Shown one piece after another: positions 19,935 through 31,474 of a DNA stretch of 64,000 bases. The translations under genes were made by a program, and so were the position numbers. Each line of letters opens with the position of its first letter. Within the stretch, counting starts at the first letter, position 1. This DNA is from Adiantum capillus-veneris (lineage: Eukaryota > Streptophyta > Polypodiopsida > Polypodiales > Pteridaceae). The DNA is taken from NCBI GenBank assembly GCA_014529385.2, contig CM043964.1, forward strand, positions 105,077,587 to 105,141,586, in the 5' to 3' direction. The notes under the pieces were generated by a model. That model searched no databases. It was given only the letters and a program-made list of their open reading frames with translations, and was not told the origin of the DNA.

Positions 19935-21610
19935 CTGCTATACACAAACTCCAAGGGTCCACACACAAGCCCCGAGCTTTGAGCACAAAGGAAGACGCCA
20001 GGACACAATAGATGGAGTGGGCAGAATAATGAGCTTTTGATTAGGGTTAGGATAGTCTTTAATGCGACATATATAGATATGATCGAGGTCTGCCCCTACA
20101 CGTATGGCCTTTCTTCAACACACCCGGTCACCCCTTCCAAACAAATTGGCCGACCTCTTTCTGCCTCTGCTTAAGCTTGCCCTTGGCCTCTGCAACGCCT
20201 TTTCAAGGCCCTGTCCAAACCCTTCAGATGGCGCTTTTGCTTGGCCTTGCTGTCTAGAGCCCTCCAGCCTTTTAGTTCACTGGAGGCCTACCTCCCCTAT
20301 GGCAGCCCGTATCCCTTGATGACCTTCTTATACACTTGCTCCAAGGCAAGCCCTCGGCTTCAACAATCCTGGCGGATCCCCATTGTCATATACAAGCTCT
20401 CGCTGGCTTAGTTCTTTGAGATGTAGCCACGCCACAACAAATGGTAGCCTCTGGCGGACCACTTCATGTTCTCATACCTGCCCCCAATTGGTAGCACCAC
20501 ATGGCGGTTCTAACTCCCATGCACGACCACCACATGTTCACCTCTTTAATGCAGCTCATGGCGCCTTTGACCACAGGCTCTGTTCGACCCTCTGTAGCAT
20601 GCCTCCAACTTACTCATTGCGAGCTTGGAGATAACCCCTTGGCTTTGACCTTCTCCCCTGCTCACTGCATGGCTACCCTCCTTTATTGTAGCACTACTTA
20701 CTAGCCGCAAAGGGTATGGCTCCACTCAGGCCCCCTCTCTCCAACAGTGCCCTCCTCGTTGATGGATTTTGTTCACCTCTTCAGGATTAACTCAATCCTC
20801 CCATGACCTCCCGGTGGCACTCCCTTGCATGGCCGGATCTCCTGCCTCTTGCTCACGCACTTGGAAACCCCCCTGTCTGGCGCCACTTTCCCTCCTCTTT
20901 TCACAGGCTGTGGACGACTTCTCCCATGCATGGCTTCCACCTGTTGGTCGCTTCAACCCATGCGCCACTTGGTAGCCTCGAATTGCATGGCTGCCCCTTC
21001 ATCGACTTGCCCTGTTCTATCCCGCCATCTGGTGGCGCCACCCTAAACCTGCATCGTTCTGGGTTTTTTTTAATCATGGTGTTATTTTAGACTTCCAGGC
21101 TTTTCACTTACATAGCACGATGTTCCCACCCAAGGACAACCGCAATCCAAATCACTGCCAAACAGGTATAACTCAAGGTCATAGTAGCCGAGTCCAAATA
21201 CTCCCGGCTTCAAGTAGCCCTAGCCGCCCCTTTGGAGCCGCACTTCAATTGCTCTGTCATTTACCGATAGTGGCGGCCACTCCAAGTGTGGACCACCCCA
21301 AACTTGCCGTAATCACGAAAAAAGCCTTATTCAATCTTCAATCCTTGAAACTGTCCTCCAAAAAGAACCCCGTGGCCAAATAATGGGACCATAGAGTAGC
21401 CAGAGAGTAAATTCCCTACATCTGCGAGCATTTTAATTATTGGAGATTAAAAACCAATGTCTGACCTGCTAATTGCCACCTCTGGCATACCCATCATGAT
21501 CAAGCTTGCTGGTATCGGCATCTGGTATTGACTTCACCACCTCGACCTGTATCTGCATGACTCCATACCAATGCAAGGACCATTCTACTAGACCGACATA
21601 ACTTTGTCGC
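19599..21610 (-). repeat. Gypsy-A 5' LTR (right copy)
   Basis: Begins TGGAATGGGGGAAATGGG on the plus strand and matches the left copy from ~19968 to ~21605 (for example CAAAGGAAGACGCCAGGACA and CATATATAGATATGATCGAG). Contains a (CT)n tract at 19884-19931. The terminal TTGAA...CAACCA seen in the left copy is missing; other sequence starts near 21611. Confidence 0.82.
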
Positions 21611-22540
21611 ACCACCATGTTGGGCATATAAGCTTCCCCTAGCATCAGGTGGAGGCCCTTTCTTTTGTACGGTCACTCACTTTGCAAGAGTTTTGTCCCT
21701 CGAGAGGAGACTTAGTGGCACTAGCACCCTTTTTCATAGAGGACTGTCTACACCCTAGCATGAGAGAGCATGCTCTTCTACGTTATGTAATGTACTACGG
21801 TGCCTTGACTCATCACTTGGAGGTGCCTATCTACTTTGCTTTCCATCTCTATGCAAAGTTTGTCCTTGAGATCCAGATGGACTACTTTGATAGACGTCCA
21901 GGAGGGGTAATGGTTTTGGTAGGCAAGCGTAGCAACAGAGGCTCCTGGGGAAAACCAAGCTCATAGCTCGTCGATGCCCCGTGTAGTCTAGGGCATCAAT
22001 GGTTGAGTGATAGGTAATGCTTTTTTTTTTTTACTAGGCACCGTTACACACTACACCGCTTGCTAGCCCACATGAATAGGACTCTACTACAGCTGCTACT
22101 TCTGCCATGGTATACATAACCTTTCCACATTCTAATTTTCATAATTTTGAATTCCATTATGCTTATCATTGTTGACTTTTTGTTTTTTCACACTTAGGCC
22201 GCTTTTGTTACACCACTAGAGGAGCCACCTCCATTGACTAGACCTTCAATGCCATTAGTGCCCACCAATGCTAGCACAACTTCTCAGGTTCATTCACTCA
22301 CATATGGTTTTAGAAATTTCTAGCTACTTTCTGGAAAGTTAATTCTCTAATATTGTGTTGTTGTGTTTGATGTAGGCTCACTCCACTTTGGAGCTCTAGA
22401 GTCATGTAGAGGAGCTCACACAAGAGTTGTCCACAATACAACAAAGGGTTGGAGAGCTAGAGCAGGCACTTAGAGACAAAAAAACAGCCTTGGGGGATTC
22501 CATCGTTAAGTATGGCATCGCTTACTTTTGAGAAAATAAC
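21611..22540 (+). pseudogene. Unrecognised gene-like sequence with intron-like signals
   Basis: ORF 21649-21966 (105 aa) contains LTLQEFCPSRGDLVALAPFF, then YVMYYGALTHHLEVPIYFAF, a hydrophobic helical protein with no family I can name; it could be part of a plant mobile-domain or transposon-associated protein. Downstream are splice-like junctions (CCATG/GTATAC at ~22110, CACTTAG/GCCGC at ~22198, TCTCAG/GTTCAT at ~22287, GATGTAG/GCTCAC at ~22377). The last exon-like piece reads as a coiled coil (ELTQELSTIQQRVGELEQAL) after an in-frame TAG. The layout suggests a decayed multi-exon gene or a captured gene fragment. No function is claimed. Confidence 0.35.
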
Positions 22541-23640
22541 TTCACACAATCACACACTTACCTTAGCCAATCCCCCAGCACACACAAAGTTAAACCCTTG
22601 ATACCACTCTACCCTTACATGCCTGATGGGGATTCGGGCATGCAAGAGATTTAGATGGGCATATGGGCCACACTAGGAGACCATGCATAGTGATGCATTT
22701 GTTGCAACTTGTTTGACAATGGCGGCTTCCATTGCTTCCACCTCTATTGCCTCATCCATAGCATGTGCGTGCGTTCAGATTGTCTGATGTGCCACTGAGA
22801 GATCCAGGTCTCCCTCTACCGCCACTAGGGCATAGATAACCTTTTATCACCACGAGGGCAAACAATAGCCTTGTCACTTGGTGCACCCTTGGGGAAAGTG
22901 ATGAGGCAGACAGACCGGCAATAGTTGTAGTGCTGCTAGAGGACGGGGTACTAGAGGATGAGGCACTACATATGGAAAAGTCAATGGGTGAAGTTGGGCT
23001 AGGGGTTACAAAGGCAGATGAGGACAAGTGAGAGCACTTCTAACAATGGGACATCCTCATAGAGAAATCTAGAGAGGGAGCACGAAGGAGTCCACCCGAT
23101 GGTGCTTCTTTTCCCCTAGAGATAGACTTTGTAGACCTAATCCTTGTTGTAGAGCTACGAGTGGCTCAAGAGGACACTCGCTCCCATTTTACCTTGCGAG
23201 TATGGATTTGGGAAATGGGACAGCAGGCCCACTGCTCACTCAACCAAGAGATGGTGCTTTCCAAGATTTAATTACAACGTGAGAGAGAGCTCGGCCAGAG
23301 GTTGGAGAGTCTTCAGTAGCACTTGGCAGTCATTGCACAATAGCACAGAGAGTAGTGCAAGCCACCCGTGTTAGGGTGCACCTTGTACTGTATGTAGAGC
23401 ATGTAGCTTTAGAGTCTGATCTAGATTGATTTATTTGTATATATTTTTGTGTTTTTTCCATTTTCTACATGGTTGTAGTCACCATCTTCTACTTTATGAA
23501 GTCCATTTGTACCTTGTTGTTTCATGATGTGTCCTTATGATTGTAGTTTCCATGTGCTGGCTTTTGTAGATCACGTGTACCACTCTTTTGTACAATGTGT
23601 CCTTATGAGAATAGTTCCCATGTTTTACTTTATACAATCC
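22541..23640. other. Low-information interval
   Basis: Around 22985-23340 the plus strand has a broken coiled-coil-like reading similar in style to 22380-22490, then an AT-rich 3'-UTR-like stretch with repeated TTGTGTCCTTATGA(G/T) (about 23528, 23598). No gene is supported. Confidence 0.4.
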
Positions 23641-23644
23641 ATTT

Positions 23645-24730
23645 GTACACTTGGGGGGTTCACCTCTTACACGGCATAATCACCAATGTTTTGGCTTTGG
23701 GCTCGCCAAGGGCCCAACAACAAAAATTTGGTGATTGTGCCGCCCTAGAATGTCGAGATGGATTGCGATACCCATGAAACTTTGTATGGTCAAGGATCAA
23801 TATGATTCCATTTCCCTTGAAAATTTTCATGGACATCCACTCCTATCTCTTTGATCTAGGACGGGACAATTGCAAATTTTGTGGCTTTGGGCTTACCTAG
23901 GGCCCAATGACCAAAATTTGGCGATTATGCCGCTCTAGACCATGAAGACAAATTGCGACGCCCATGAAATTTTGCAGGGGTGGAGATTAGTTTGTTTCCC
24001 CTGCCCTTCAAAAGTTGCGTGGCCATCTGCTCCCGTCTTGTTGGTCCATCGTGGCACAATTGCCAATGTTTGGGCTTTGGACTCACGAAGTGCCCAACGA
24101 TCAAAATTTGGTGATTGTGTTGTCCTAGATCGTCAAGATGGAATACGATGCCCATAAAAATTTGCAAGGGTGGGGACTAGTGTGCTTCATCCATTTCCAC
24201 AAAGTTTTGTGGACATCCTCTTCTGTCCTGATGGTCCTAGATGGCACAATCACCAATTTTTTGTCTTTGAGCTCGCCAAGGATCCAAGGACCAAAATTTG
24301 GCGAATGTGCATCCCCAGACCGTCGAGACAGATTGAAATGCCCATGAAACTTTGCCAGGGTATGGACTAGAGTGCTTCCCATACACTTGCAAAGTTTCAT
24401 ATCCATCTTCTCTCATCTCATTGGTCCAGGATCACACAATCACTAATTTTCAACCAAAATTTGGTGATTGTGCGACCCTAGACCATCAAAACAAATTGCA
24501 ATTTCCATGAAATTTTTTGTAAAAGTGGGGATAGTGTGCTTTCCCCATCCCCATAATATTTTATGGCCATTTCAATATGTCTCCTTGGTTCAAGGCGACA
24601 CAATCACCAATTTTTGGGCTTGACAATGGCCCAACAACCAAAATTTGGCAATTGTGCCACGATGGACCATTGAGACAAAATGTGATGCCCATAAAACTTT
24701 TCAAGGGTATGGATTGGTGTGATTCTCCCA
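23645..24730. repeat. ~190-bp degenerate tandem repeat, block 1
   Basis: About five to six copies. The anchor GGCTTTGGGCTCGCC (with variants) occurs at 23693, 23883, 24073 and 24263, exactly 190 bp apart; a deleted copy follows at ~24440 and another at ~24610. Each unit holds ACCAAAATTTGG(C/T)GATTGTGC and GATGCCCATGAAACTTTGC-like boxes. The sequence is satellite-like rather than coding. A second block is at 31880-32570. Confidence 0.85.
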
Positions 24731-24734
24731 CCGT

Positions 24735-25629
24735 TGGAGAGGGGGATGGGAGAACACGCACGACACAAACACAAGGGCCTCTCTATAGCTCAAAGTATTC
24801 ACAGCACCCGTATCAGCTATGAAAACACCTTCAAAGAAACACTTTACACTAGCAGACCACCGCCTGCTCAACTTCCACTGGTCACACAATCCACAAACTC
24901 ACCACACAAGGCACACCTGCTACCACTACCTGTCTCCACTCTTACACACGCACACAGTTACTTAATCTCACTCTCTCACTCAAAACACAGTCGGTCCAGG
25001 GGGGCACACACTTCCACAAAGCCGGCACCGAGAGTAAACACCAGAGCAGGAGAAACAGAAGGGGGGAAGGGGAAACAACAGTGAGAAGGGGCAACAGTGG
25101 CTATATTACACTTTGTAAAACACGCATACATGCTTACACTACCATCATCATGGCCATTTACACAAGAGAGATACAAAGGGCTTTGACAGGCACACTCCTC
25201 TCTCCAAAAGCTCCACTTTGCAGGCTTCCAACAGGACAAAAGCCTGAAAAAAACTAGGCCAAAAAAACTCTTGTTTGATTAATTTTTTACTTTTATAGTG
25301 GGGGCCTTTAATTTGGGAAATTTCCCTTTAATTGGTCCATATGGCACCCATTTTTGGTATCTTTTGGGAGGGGGGCATCGGCTTGCTCCATCTGCTTTCT
25401 TTCTCTCTTCTGCACTTGGGGGGGGGTGCAATAGCGACGTCACTATTGCCCCTTGGGTTTTCTCTTTTTTTTATTTTTTCACCTTCATTTTTACCCCTTT
25501 GTGGGCCTAACCTTATACTGCTCAATTGGATTGACTTTTGCCCCTTGGCTTTTCTCTTTTTTTTTATTTTTCACCTTCATTTTTACCCCTTTGTGGGCCT
25601 AACCTTATAGTGCTAAATTGGCTTGACTT

Positions 25630-25677
<48 letters not shown>

Positions 25678-27182
25678 ACTCCTTCTTTGCTCCCTTTTGG
25701 ACTTGGCCTTCATTTTTTGCCCTTAGATTTGGTTTGCTCGGACCTTCTTTGGAAGGGTCCCCTTTGATTTGGCCTTTGATTTGCCCCTTTGCTTCTTACT
25801 TGGACCACTTGGCCTTGCTTTTTGTTTTAGCCGGACACCCTTGGCTTGGCCCATTTGGCCTTGCTCGGCTTTGTCTTCACTTTATGCTCCCATTTGGCCG
25901 CCATTGTGGGATCTTCCTCTTACATGAGAGGGGGAGGCAATAGCGAGGTTGCTATTGCCCCTTCCCCCTTTCTCAAAATTTTGGGGCCCCAAGGGCCGCG
26001 GGACCATCCCCTAGTCGGGCGACCGCGTCATCACATGTCAACACACCGGTCTCCGCCACCACATGGGCGTGCGCCACCAAGCTGGCCAAAAACCACCACG
26101 AAACGCCCTGTAGGGCCGCCTTTGACCAAAGCAACCCCAGCGGCGCTAGACGCCATAGCCCACGAGCTCTAAGCTCCTACTCACTTCGATACCACTTTTT
26201 GGCGCCCCTTTGGGCCTTATAAACCACGGAATTGTGCACAGGCTAGGTATGTGGGATTACCACCCCATGCCATGTGGCAATCCCTCCTCCCATGACCCTC
26301 AAGCTCTCAAAAAACCCTCTAAAAAATTAAAAACCCCTCTTTTGGCCTGCTTCTCCCGGCTCCCTTTCATTGCTCCAATGTCATACTGCCAAGCCGCAAA
26401 GCCCAGATGAAAGCTTGCATTGCCGGTATTCTTCAATATAATCCTCGTCGCTTCTCGATTTTTCCCGGCCAGCGATCCGAGGCAACTAAAATTTGAAAAA
26501 TCATTTGCAAACACTTCATCTTCAACTGCCCTAGGTTTTCCCAAGTCGTAACTTGGTGCCCGAGGCTCGGAATCACGTGTCGTGACTTCATGCTAACTCC
26601 ACATGATGCACACTGTCACCGAGAACTTTGGTGAGGCCGAAACAATGCCAGATGGCGCATTCTCCAGGGCTGCCAAATGAGCTTAGACCCGGTCCCCGGA
26701 ATAAATTCAACTGACCTTAACTTGCTATCTAGAGCTCCGATTCGCATTCCGAGAAGACATGCATGCTCCACAACTTGAGACATCAGCCCGGGCTACCTGT
26801 CCCCAACTGCCCTGTCTATTGGGGATCTGCTACACACTCCAACTTTAAACTTCAACATCTTGCACACCAGGGCTCCGTTTGACGAGCCGTCTGGACCGGA
26901 TTCTAGAGCACACTTAACACTACATTTCAGGACACTGACTTGGCTCTTTGGGCACCTTCATCTACCATTCCATTTGGACCATCCCACAAAACTTTTGGCC
27001 CAGAAATCCGCTTTAAGCATACCTTCCTGCTATCCTTTGGCTGCCTAGGGCCTTGGCACCTGCCCTAGCCTTCTGCACTGCACTCGACTGCTGCATGTGC
27101 CTGGCATAGACCATCTTAGCTTGGACTAACTTTGAGTGCACCATCATTGCCCACCCCCTCATTGAACATTTATGTTCAACCA
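24735..27182. repeat. 2.4-kb LTR related to the Gypsy-A LTR by its termini
   Basis: Begins TGGAGAGGGGGATGGGAGAA (compare TGGAATGGGGGAAATGGGAA in Gypsy-A) and ends TTGAACATTTATGTTCAA then CCA, the same ends as Gypsy-A. The interior is otherwise different: (CT)n at 25635-25671, a 92-bp tandem duplication (GTGGGCCTAACC at 25501 and 25593), two hairpins near 25430-25452 and 25930-25968, and a TTATAAA box at 26218. No primer-binding site is evident on the left and no target duplication was found, so it is either a 3' LTR or a solo LTR with eroded flanks. Confidence 0.6.
26785..27150. repeat. Direct repeat, first copy
   Basis: About 365 bp starting CCCGGGCTACCTGTCCCCAA and matching 31475-31845 at high identity (shared GGGGATCTGCTACACACTCC and GGGCACCTTCATCTACCAT). 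Lies inside the LTR at 24735-27182, so the second copy is probably a partial LTR of the same element. Confidence 0.8.
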
Positions 27183-27441
27183 CACATGGCCTTATTGCAC
27201 TACAAAATTGCCCACTAAAAACAGACTCTCTGTACACTGCAAAACCACCGAACATATGTACAAAACTGACATCTGTAACACGTTGTCTTTGCTCATGCGG
27301 GTTGCCCAACTCCCTGCTTTACTTGTAATCACCCATCAGGGTCAAACACTTTGCATTGGTCTCTTCCACCCATCTGCAGCTTTGCATAGTGCCACACCAA
27401 GACACATATCCAATCGCATAGCCAAACTGCTATCAGCATGC

Positions 27442-27769
27442 TGTAAAGTGTGAGCTTTGTCCTAAGGTGTGAGTCAAGGAGAGGAGAGTGGATTTATCCC
27501 ACATACTATGGAGCAAGGCTGTAGAGATACTTAAAGCTCATTTCATGAATGAATAAACAACAACTCTATTTTGCACTACATGCTTGTCTATGGTGAGCTT
27601 GTGCTAAGCTAAGTCAATACTCAAGATTGTGTTTATATATATGAGTCCAAGCTAATTCTATCTTGGAACCTAATTCACTTGAGTGATAATCTTGCTTACA
27701 CACACACTCACACATTGAAGCTATGTTTCTCTTTCATCCACCATACCTAGCACAATCCAATTCCTAACA
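27442..27769 (+). repeat. Copia-type 5' LTR
   Basis: 328 bp, TG...CA ends, ~95% similar to the 3' copy by eye (differences include TATATATATGAG versus TATGAG near 27640). Confidence 0.92.
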
Positions 27770-27771
27770 TT

Positions 27772-27783
27772 TGGTATGAGAGC
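27772..27783 (+). promoter_or_regulatory. Primer-binding site 1 (mutated)
   Basis: TGGTATGAGAGC: one substitution from the initiator tRNA-Met complement, two bases after the LTR. Confidence 0.85.
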
Positions 27784-28024
27784 CATGGTGTGCTAGCTAG
27801 GATTGTTGTTATGCGTTTGTGTGTTAGTACAATTAACAATACTTTATCATCATTAGATAGATCCATTAGATTTTCTCTTCTATTGCATATCGCACACCTG
27901 ATTAGTGTTCCATTGGCTAGCATGAGCATGTTCTTGAGCTAAAGACTCTTGGGCCCACACTCACACATTGAAGCTATGTTTCTCTTTCATCCACCATACC
28001 TAGCACAATCCAATTCCTAACATT

Positions 28025-28036
28025 TGGTATCAGAGC
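28025..28036 (+). promoter_or_regulatory. Primer-binding site 2 (intact, in duplicated unit)
   Basis: TGGTATCAGAGC, a perfect match to the initiator tRNA-Met complement, 253 bp downstream of site 1 and preceded by a duplicate of the LTR end. Confidence 0.85.
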
Positions 28037-28207
28037 CATGGTGTGCTCGCTAGGATTGTTGTTATGCGTTTGTGTGTTAGTACAATTAACAATACTTTAT
28101 CATCATTAGATAGATCCATTAGATTTTCTCTTCTATTGCATATCGCACACCTGATTAGTGTTCCATTGGCTAGCATGAGCATGTTCTTGAGCTAAAGACT
28201 CTTGGGC

Positions 28208-29735
28208 CACTACTCACTAGCCAATTGGAAGCCTAATTAGCATTAGATTGCATTAAATTTCCATCAATAACTTGCATTTTGCATTCAACAGATGCTCCTT
28301 ATTTTAGGTTAATTGGCATTTGCAATTGGTGTGTGTGCGTAGCCTGCCTCGAGAGCTTTCAATCAAACCCAACCACACAAAATTTGAGCTAGGTTTTGTC
28401 AATTGAAACTTTGAACAAAAATTCAAACTTGCAAAGCTTCATTCTCTGTTTTCCTGGGGTAGCTAATCTTTTGTGTGTGTGTGTTTTGATTCATTTAATG
28501 CTTATCAACTTTTTCTTTCACACCATCACCCTTTCTTTGTGAGCCCACTTGGTGGGAACAGCCTACTTTTGGCAAAGTCAACCCAAAAAAAAGGGGTGCT
28601 CGCCACTGCCAGGCTCTGAGTGTACTCTTTACCACCACCGCTTTGCATCTGTGTCGAGCCACTTATTACAGATTCGAACTCTCCAAGCTCGTCATCAAGT
28701 GGGGAATCATAATCACTACCCGCATCCTGCTCAAGTCCACTCTACTGACGCCACATGCTCGCCCGTGGTCACTTGCTGCAATCCTAATTTTCCTTGCGGC
28801 CCTGAGGTACCGACCAGCTCTCAATTCCTCTCACCATCCTTCGCTCAGCGTGAAGCATCTGTGGCCATTTCTCAGTGTTGAATTCTTGCGGCTATTGCGC
28901 TGAGGTGCTCCCATCATCACTTGGGATTCTCCACGTTCTGCAGGCTCCATAATTGCATTGCGCTTTCTTTGAGCACGCCATTGACACTAACTATTAAATA
29001 ATGTTCCACTAGCGGGCGATCACGTGGCATTGCTCTCACCTCGGCCCTTAATAGGCCCTGCTTCCCACGACCTACTTGCGAGGTTACTTTGGGGCCCTTT
29101 CGGCTTCACAAGGAACGATTCCCGCGTGCCCGTTTTGGAACTAGCCCTGGTTCCTACGGCCAACATTTCGGCTCACAAAATTTATGTTCATTAAAGGCAC
29201 TGCATGCCAACTTGATTCACTATTGACTCTCTCTGAGTTAGAGCTGTTATATGCAAACTCAAAGGATTGCAATTGATTGTTGAAGCCTATATTGTAAGCA
29301 CACAACCCTTGTATCCATTTGCAAAGGGGTTTAGACACTGCCAGTGCAATTTTGCGCTTGGTAAGACCGCCCTTTATAATTTGTATGCCAAATTTAGCTT
29401 CAGAAAGGCTCTCGGAGTATGACCAAGATGGAAAAGAAAGAATTAATGTTTTGCATAAACCCTTTCATAGGATATTTTAGCATATTGTTGCATGTCATTA
29501 TGACGCATGGAATAAAGCCTGATTGCACAACCAAAAGGGGACAGAAGCACTCGTTCGAGGGGAGGATATGAAGTCAAACCATGAAGCAATTGAAAGCAAC
29601 AGTAGAAGCAACGAAGGCAAGAGACCTGACAAAGGATCAACTCACATAGTAGAAGACAAAAAGGATGAAGACGAGAGCAACATTGTCTTTTATGAAGATC
29701 CATTTTGAAGATGCAGACTCTCTACTTCTAGGGGA
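28208..29735 (+). other. Interior of the copia-type element, no recognised domains
   Basis: Mixed-composition sequence. The ORF at 29523-29708 (61 aa) is highly charged and ends ...DESNIVFYEDPF; its style resembles a gag or pol tail but no motif identifies it. 28540-29130 is GC-richer and could be captured DNA. No gene is supported. Confidence 0.4.
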
Positions 29736-29737
29736 GG

Positions 29738-29905
29738 ACTTTTTTCCTGTGTGGATCTTATCATCCTATGTGGACATCACCATCTTTTGTTTATTTTTTG
29801 TGTGGATTTTAGCATCCTATGTGGATATCACCATCCTTTGTGGAATTTATTTTCCTGTGTGGATATCACCATCCTATGTGGATTTTGTTAGCCTGTGTGG
29901 ATCAT
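29738..29905 (+). repeat. Short repeats before the polypurine tract
   Basis: Six or so copies of (C)CTGTGTGGAT and ATCACCATCCTATGTGGA-like units in ~170 bp, just upstream of the polypurine tract at 29938-29949. Confidence 0.75.
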
Positions 29906-29937
29906 TCATCTTTAGTATCTTGTCTTAGTCCAAACCT

Positions 29938-29949
29938 CAAGGGGAGGAT
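29938..29949 (+). promoter_or_regulatory. Polypurine tract
   Basis: CAAGGGGAGGAT directly before the 3' LTR; it primes plus-strand cDNA. Confidence 0.85.
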
Positions 29950-30271
29950 TGTAAAGTGTGAGCTTTGTCCTAAGGTGTGAATCAAGGAGAGAAGAGTGGA
30001 TTTATCCCACATACTGTGGAGCAAGGCTGTAGAGCTACTTAAAGCTCATTTCATGAATGAATAAACAACAACTCTATTTTGCACTACATGCTTGTCTATG
30101 GTGGGCTTGTGCTAAGCTAAGTCAATACTCAAGATTGTGTTTATGAGTCCAAACTAATTCTATCTTGGAACCTAATTCACTTGAGTGATAATCTTGCTTA
30201 CACACACACTCACACATTGAATCTATGTTTCTCTTTCATCCACCATAGCTAGCATGATCCAATTCCTAACA
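29950..30271 (+). repeat. Copia-type 3' LTR
   Basis: 322 bp, ends TGTAAAG...CCTAACA, followed by the CATGC duplication. Confidence 0.92.
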
Positions 30272-30405
30272 CATGCTTCTACCGCTCCAAGCACTTATTG
30301 GCAAATTTCCCACTCGCAACAAAGCATCTCCAAGAACACCAAAAAAAGCATTTTCGTGCTCACCATCCAAAGACCTTCTTGTACCATCACTCGCACCAAA
30401 CAAAC

Positions 30406-31460
30406 CTAACATATCTGACCCGCCCTCCCATCCATATAAGTTAGCTCCTCATCTAGCAGATCCTGTACCTGCTCAATAGCACACTGCATAGCTACCTTTA
30501 TTAGCATTCCCTTCAGCCACCACTGACATACCTCCTTAGAAATCTTGAACACCACTTTGGAATCCGCATCATATGTCATAGAGGGCATTGACTGCGTAGG
30601 AAGCACCTCTAACTTTGACTGCGTACTGTCCTTCTCACCTGCCATGAACTCAGTTCCAGCATCATCGAGCTCCTCCTCATCAATTGGCCCTTCAAGGTCA
30701 ATAAGCACCGCCTACATATCCGTTGCAATTACCTGCTCTTCTACTGATGCATCCTCAAGCTCTGCCAAGGAAGAGAGAAACTCGTTCTCTATCACCTCCT
30801 CCTTGTCCTCTTCCATAGGTACCACTTCTCTAACCCTTTTGGCAAAATTTTGCACCTGTTGCACCACCATGGCATATTCCACTTCTATCTTCACCAACAT
30901 GGCCATTAGCATGGAACTGCACACCATATTTACCTGCTCCTCACCATATGTAGGCCTAGACAACTCCACTTGGTCTCCACTAAGAACTTTGGCTTGCATC
31001 TCATGCTGCTCCGCGCACATATTCACTACCTCTCCACTCACATGTAAGAGGTCGAACTCATCATACCTAGATTGGGATGACTTGGTCTCCCAACTTGTAT
31101 TTGCGTCCATAGAGCTACTGTCACTCGACACAGTCTCCACTTCGGTTTCAAGCTTGGGAATCTCCTCTAGCTTCACCGCTTCGACCTCGTCTCCAAACTG
31201 CACTCGTTGCTCTTTACAGCACTCCAATGGAACTTCTACCGCCGCACTTGAGCTTGACAGCACATCCTTTGTCCACTATGGAACCACCTGCACTTCCTCC
31301 ACTGTTGGAACTGCTCTAGCCAACATCTTCGGCATAAGAACCATCCTATCTTTTTGCAGCCAAAGAACTATTGGTTCTTCTCGCACGTGCACTTCTCTTT
31401 GCACCACCTATGGATCGGCTACCAACGCATTATACTGCTTTGGCTTCACCGCACTTGGCA
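30406..31460 (-). pseudogene. Acidic coiled-coil ORF of unknown function
   Basis: One minus-strand frame reads from about 31460 to 30406 with three in-frame stops only, each TAG (near 31410, 31277 and 30713), in otherwise open sequence. Visible segments include KPKQYNALVADP, VVQREVHVREEPIVLWLQK, ECCKEQRVQFGDEVEAVKLE, MLVKIEVEYAMVVQQVQNFA and VCQWWLKGMLIKVAMQCAIE. It is Glu/Val-rich with heptad-like spacing and no catalytic motif that I recognise. Location between an LTR (24735-27182) and its partial repeat (31475-31845) suggests an element-encoded extra ORF. The 398-aa plus-strand ORF over the same DNA is an antisense shadow. Confidence 0.45.
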
Positions 31461-31474
31461 AACCTTGCCTAGCC

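Larger units (their letters stand above)
12344..21610 (-). mobile_element. Gypsy-A, decayed Ty3/gypsy retrotransposon
   Basis: Two long similar sequences in direct orientation (12344-14280 and 19599-21610) bracket gag (19526-18310), protease (18307-17690), RT (17420-16425), RNase H (16421-15500) and integrase (15560-14400), all on the minus strand. A primer-binding-like TGGTGCCCCCACTGAGGA sits just inside the right LTR (19594-19577). LTR ends are TGG...CCA: TGGAATGGGGG at 19599 and GTTCAACCA at 14280. The left LTR lacks ~360 bp at its outer edge and the right LTR lacks its last ~45 bp, so both outer edges are truncated and no target duplication can be read. In-frame stops are frequent; the element is dead. 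Confidence 0.88.
27703..28207 (+). repeat. 253-bp tandem duplication spanning LTR end, PBS and leader
   Basis: CACACTCACACATTGAAG at 27703 recurs at 27956, exactly 253 bp later, and the two units match nearly base for base up to GACTCTTGGGCC. Each unit contains the last ~67 bp of the LTR, the primer-binding site and ~180 bp of leader. The first site reads TGGTATGAGAGCC (one mismatch) and the second TGGTATCAGAGCC (perfect). Confidence 0.93.
27442..30271 (+). mobile_element. Non-autonomous copia-type LTR element, 2.8 kb, perfect TSD
   Basis: LTRs at 27442-27769 and 29950-30271 both start TGTAAAGTGTGAGC and end CCTAACA. The element is flanked by CATGC at 27437-27441 and 30272-30276, a perfect 5-bp target duplication. 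A polypurine tract (AAGGGGAGGAT) ends at 29949 and initiator-tRNA-Met primer sites follow the 5' LTR. The ~2.2-kb interior has no recognisable gag, protease, RT or integrase; the longest frames are short and unlike known domains. It must therefore be mobilised in trans, as LARD/TRIM-type elements are. It inserted into the older element surrounding it. Confidence 0.92.

Noticed and set aside
22752-23027. 91-aa Ser/Thr-rich minus-strand ORF
   Set aside because: Antisense of a broken coiled-coil-like plus-strand reading; no supporting motif or splice structure.
25846-26172. 108-aa ORF with Pro/His/Arg-rich end
   Set aside because: Inside an LTR, GC-rich, no recognisable domain, start codon arbitrary.
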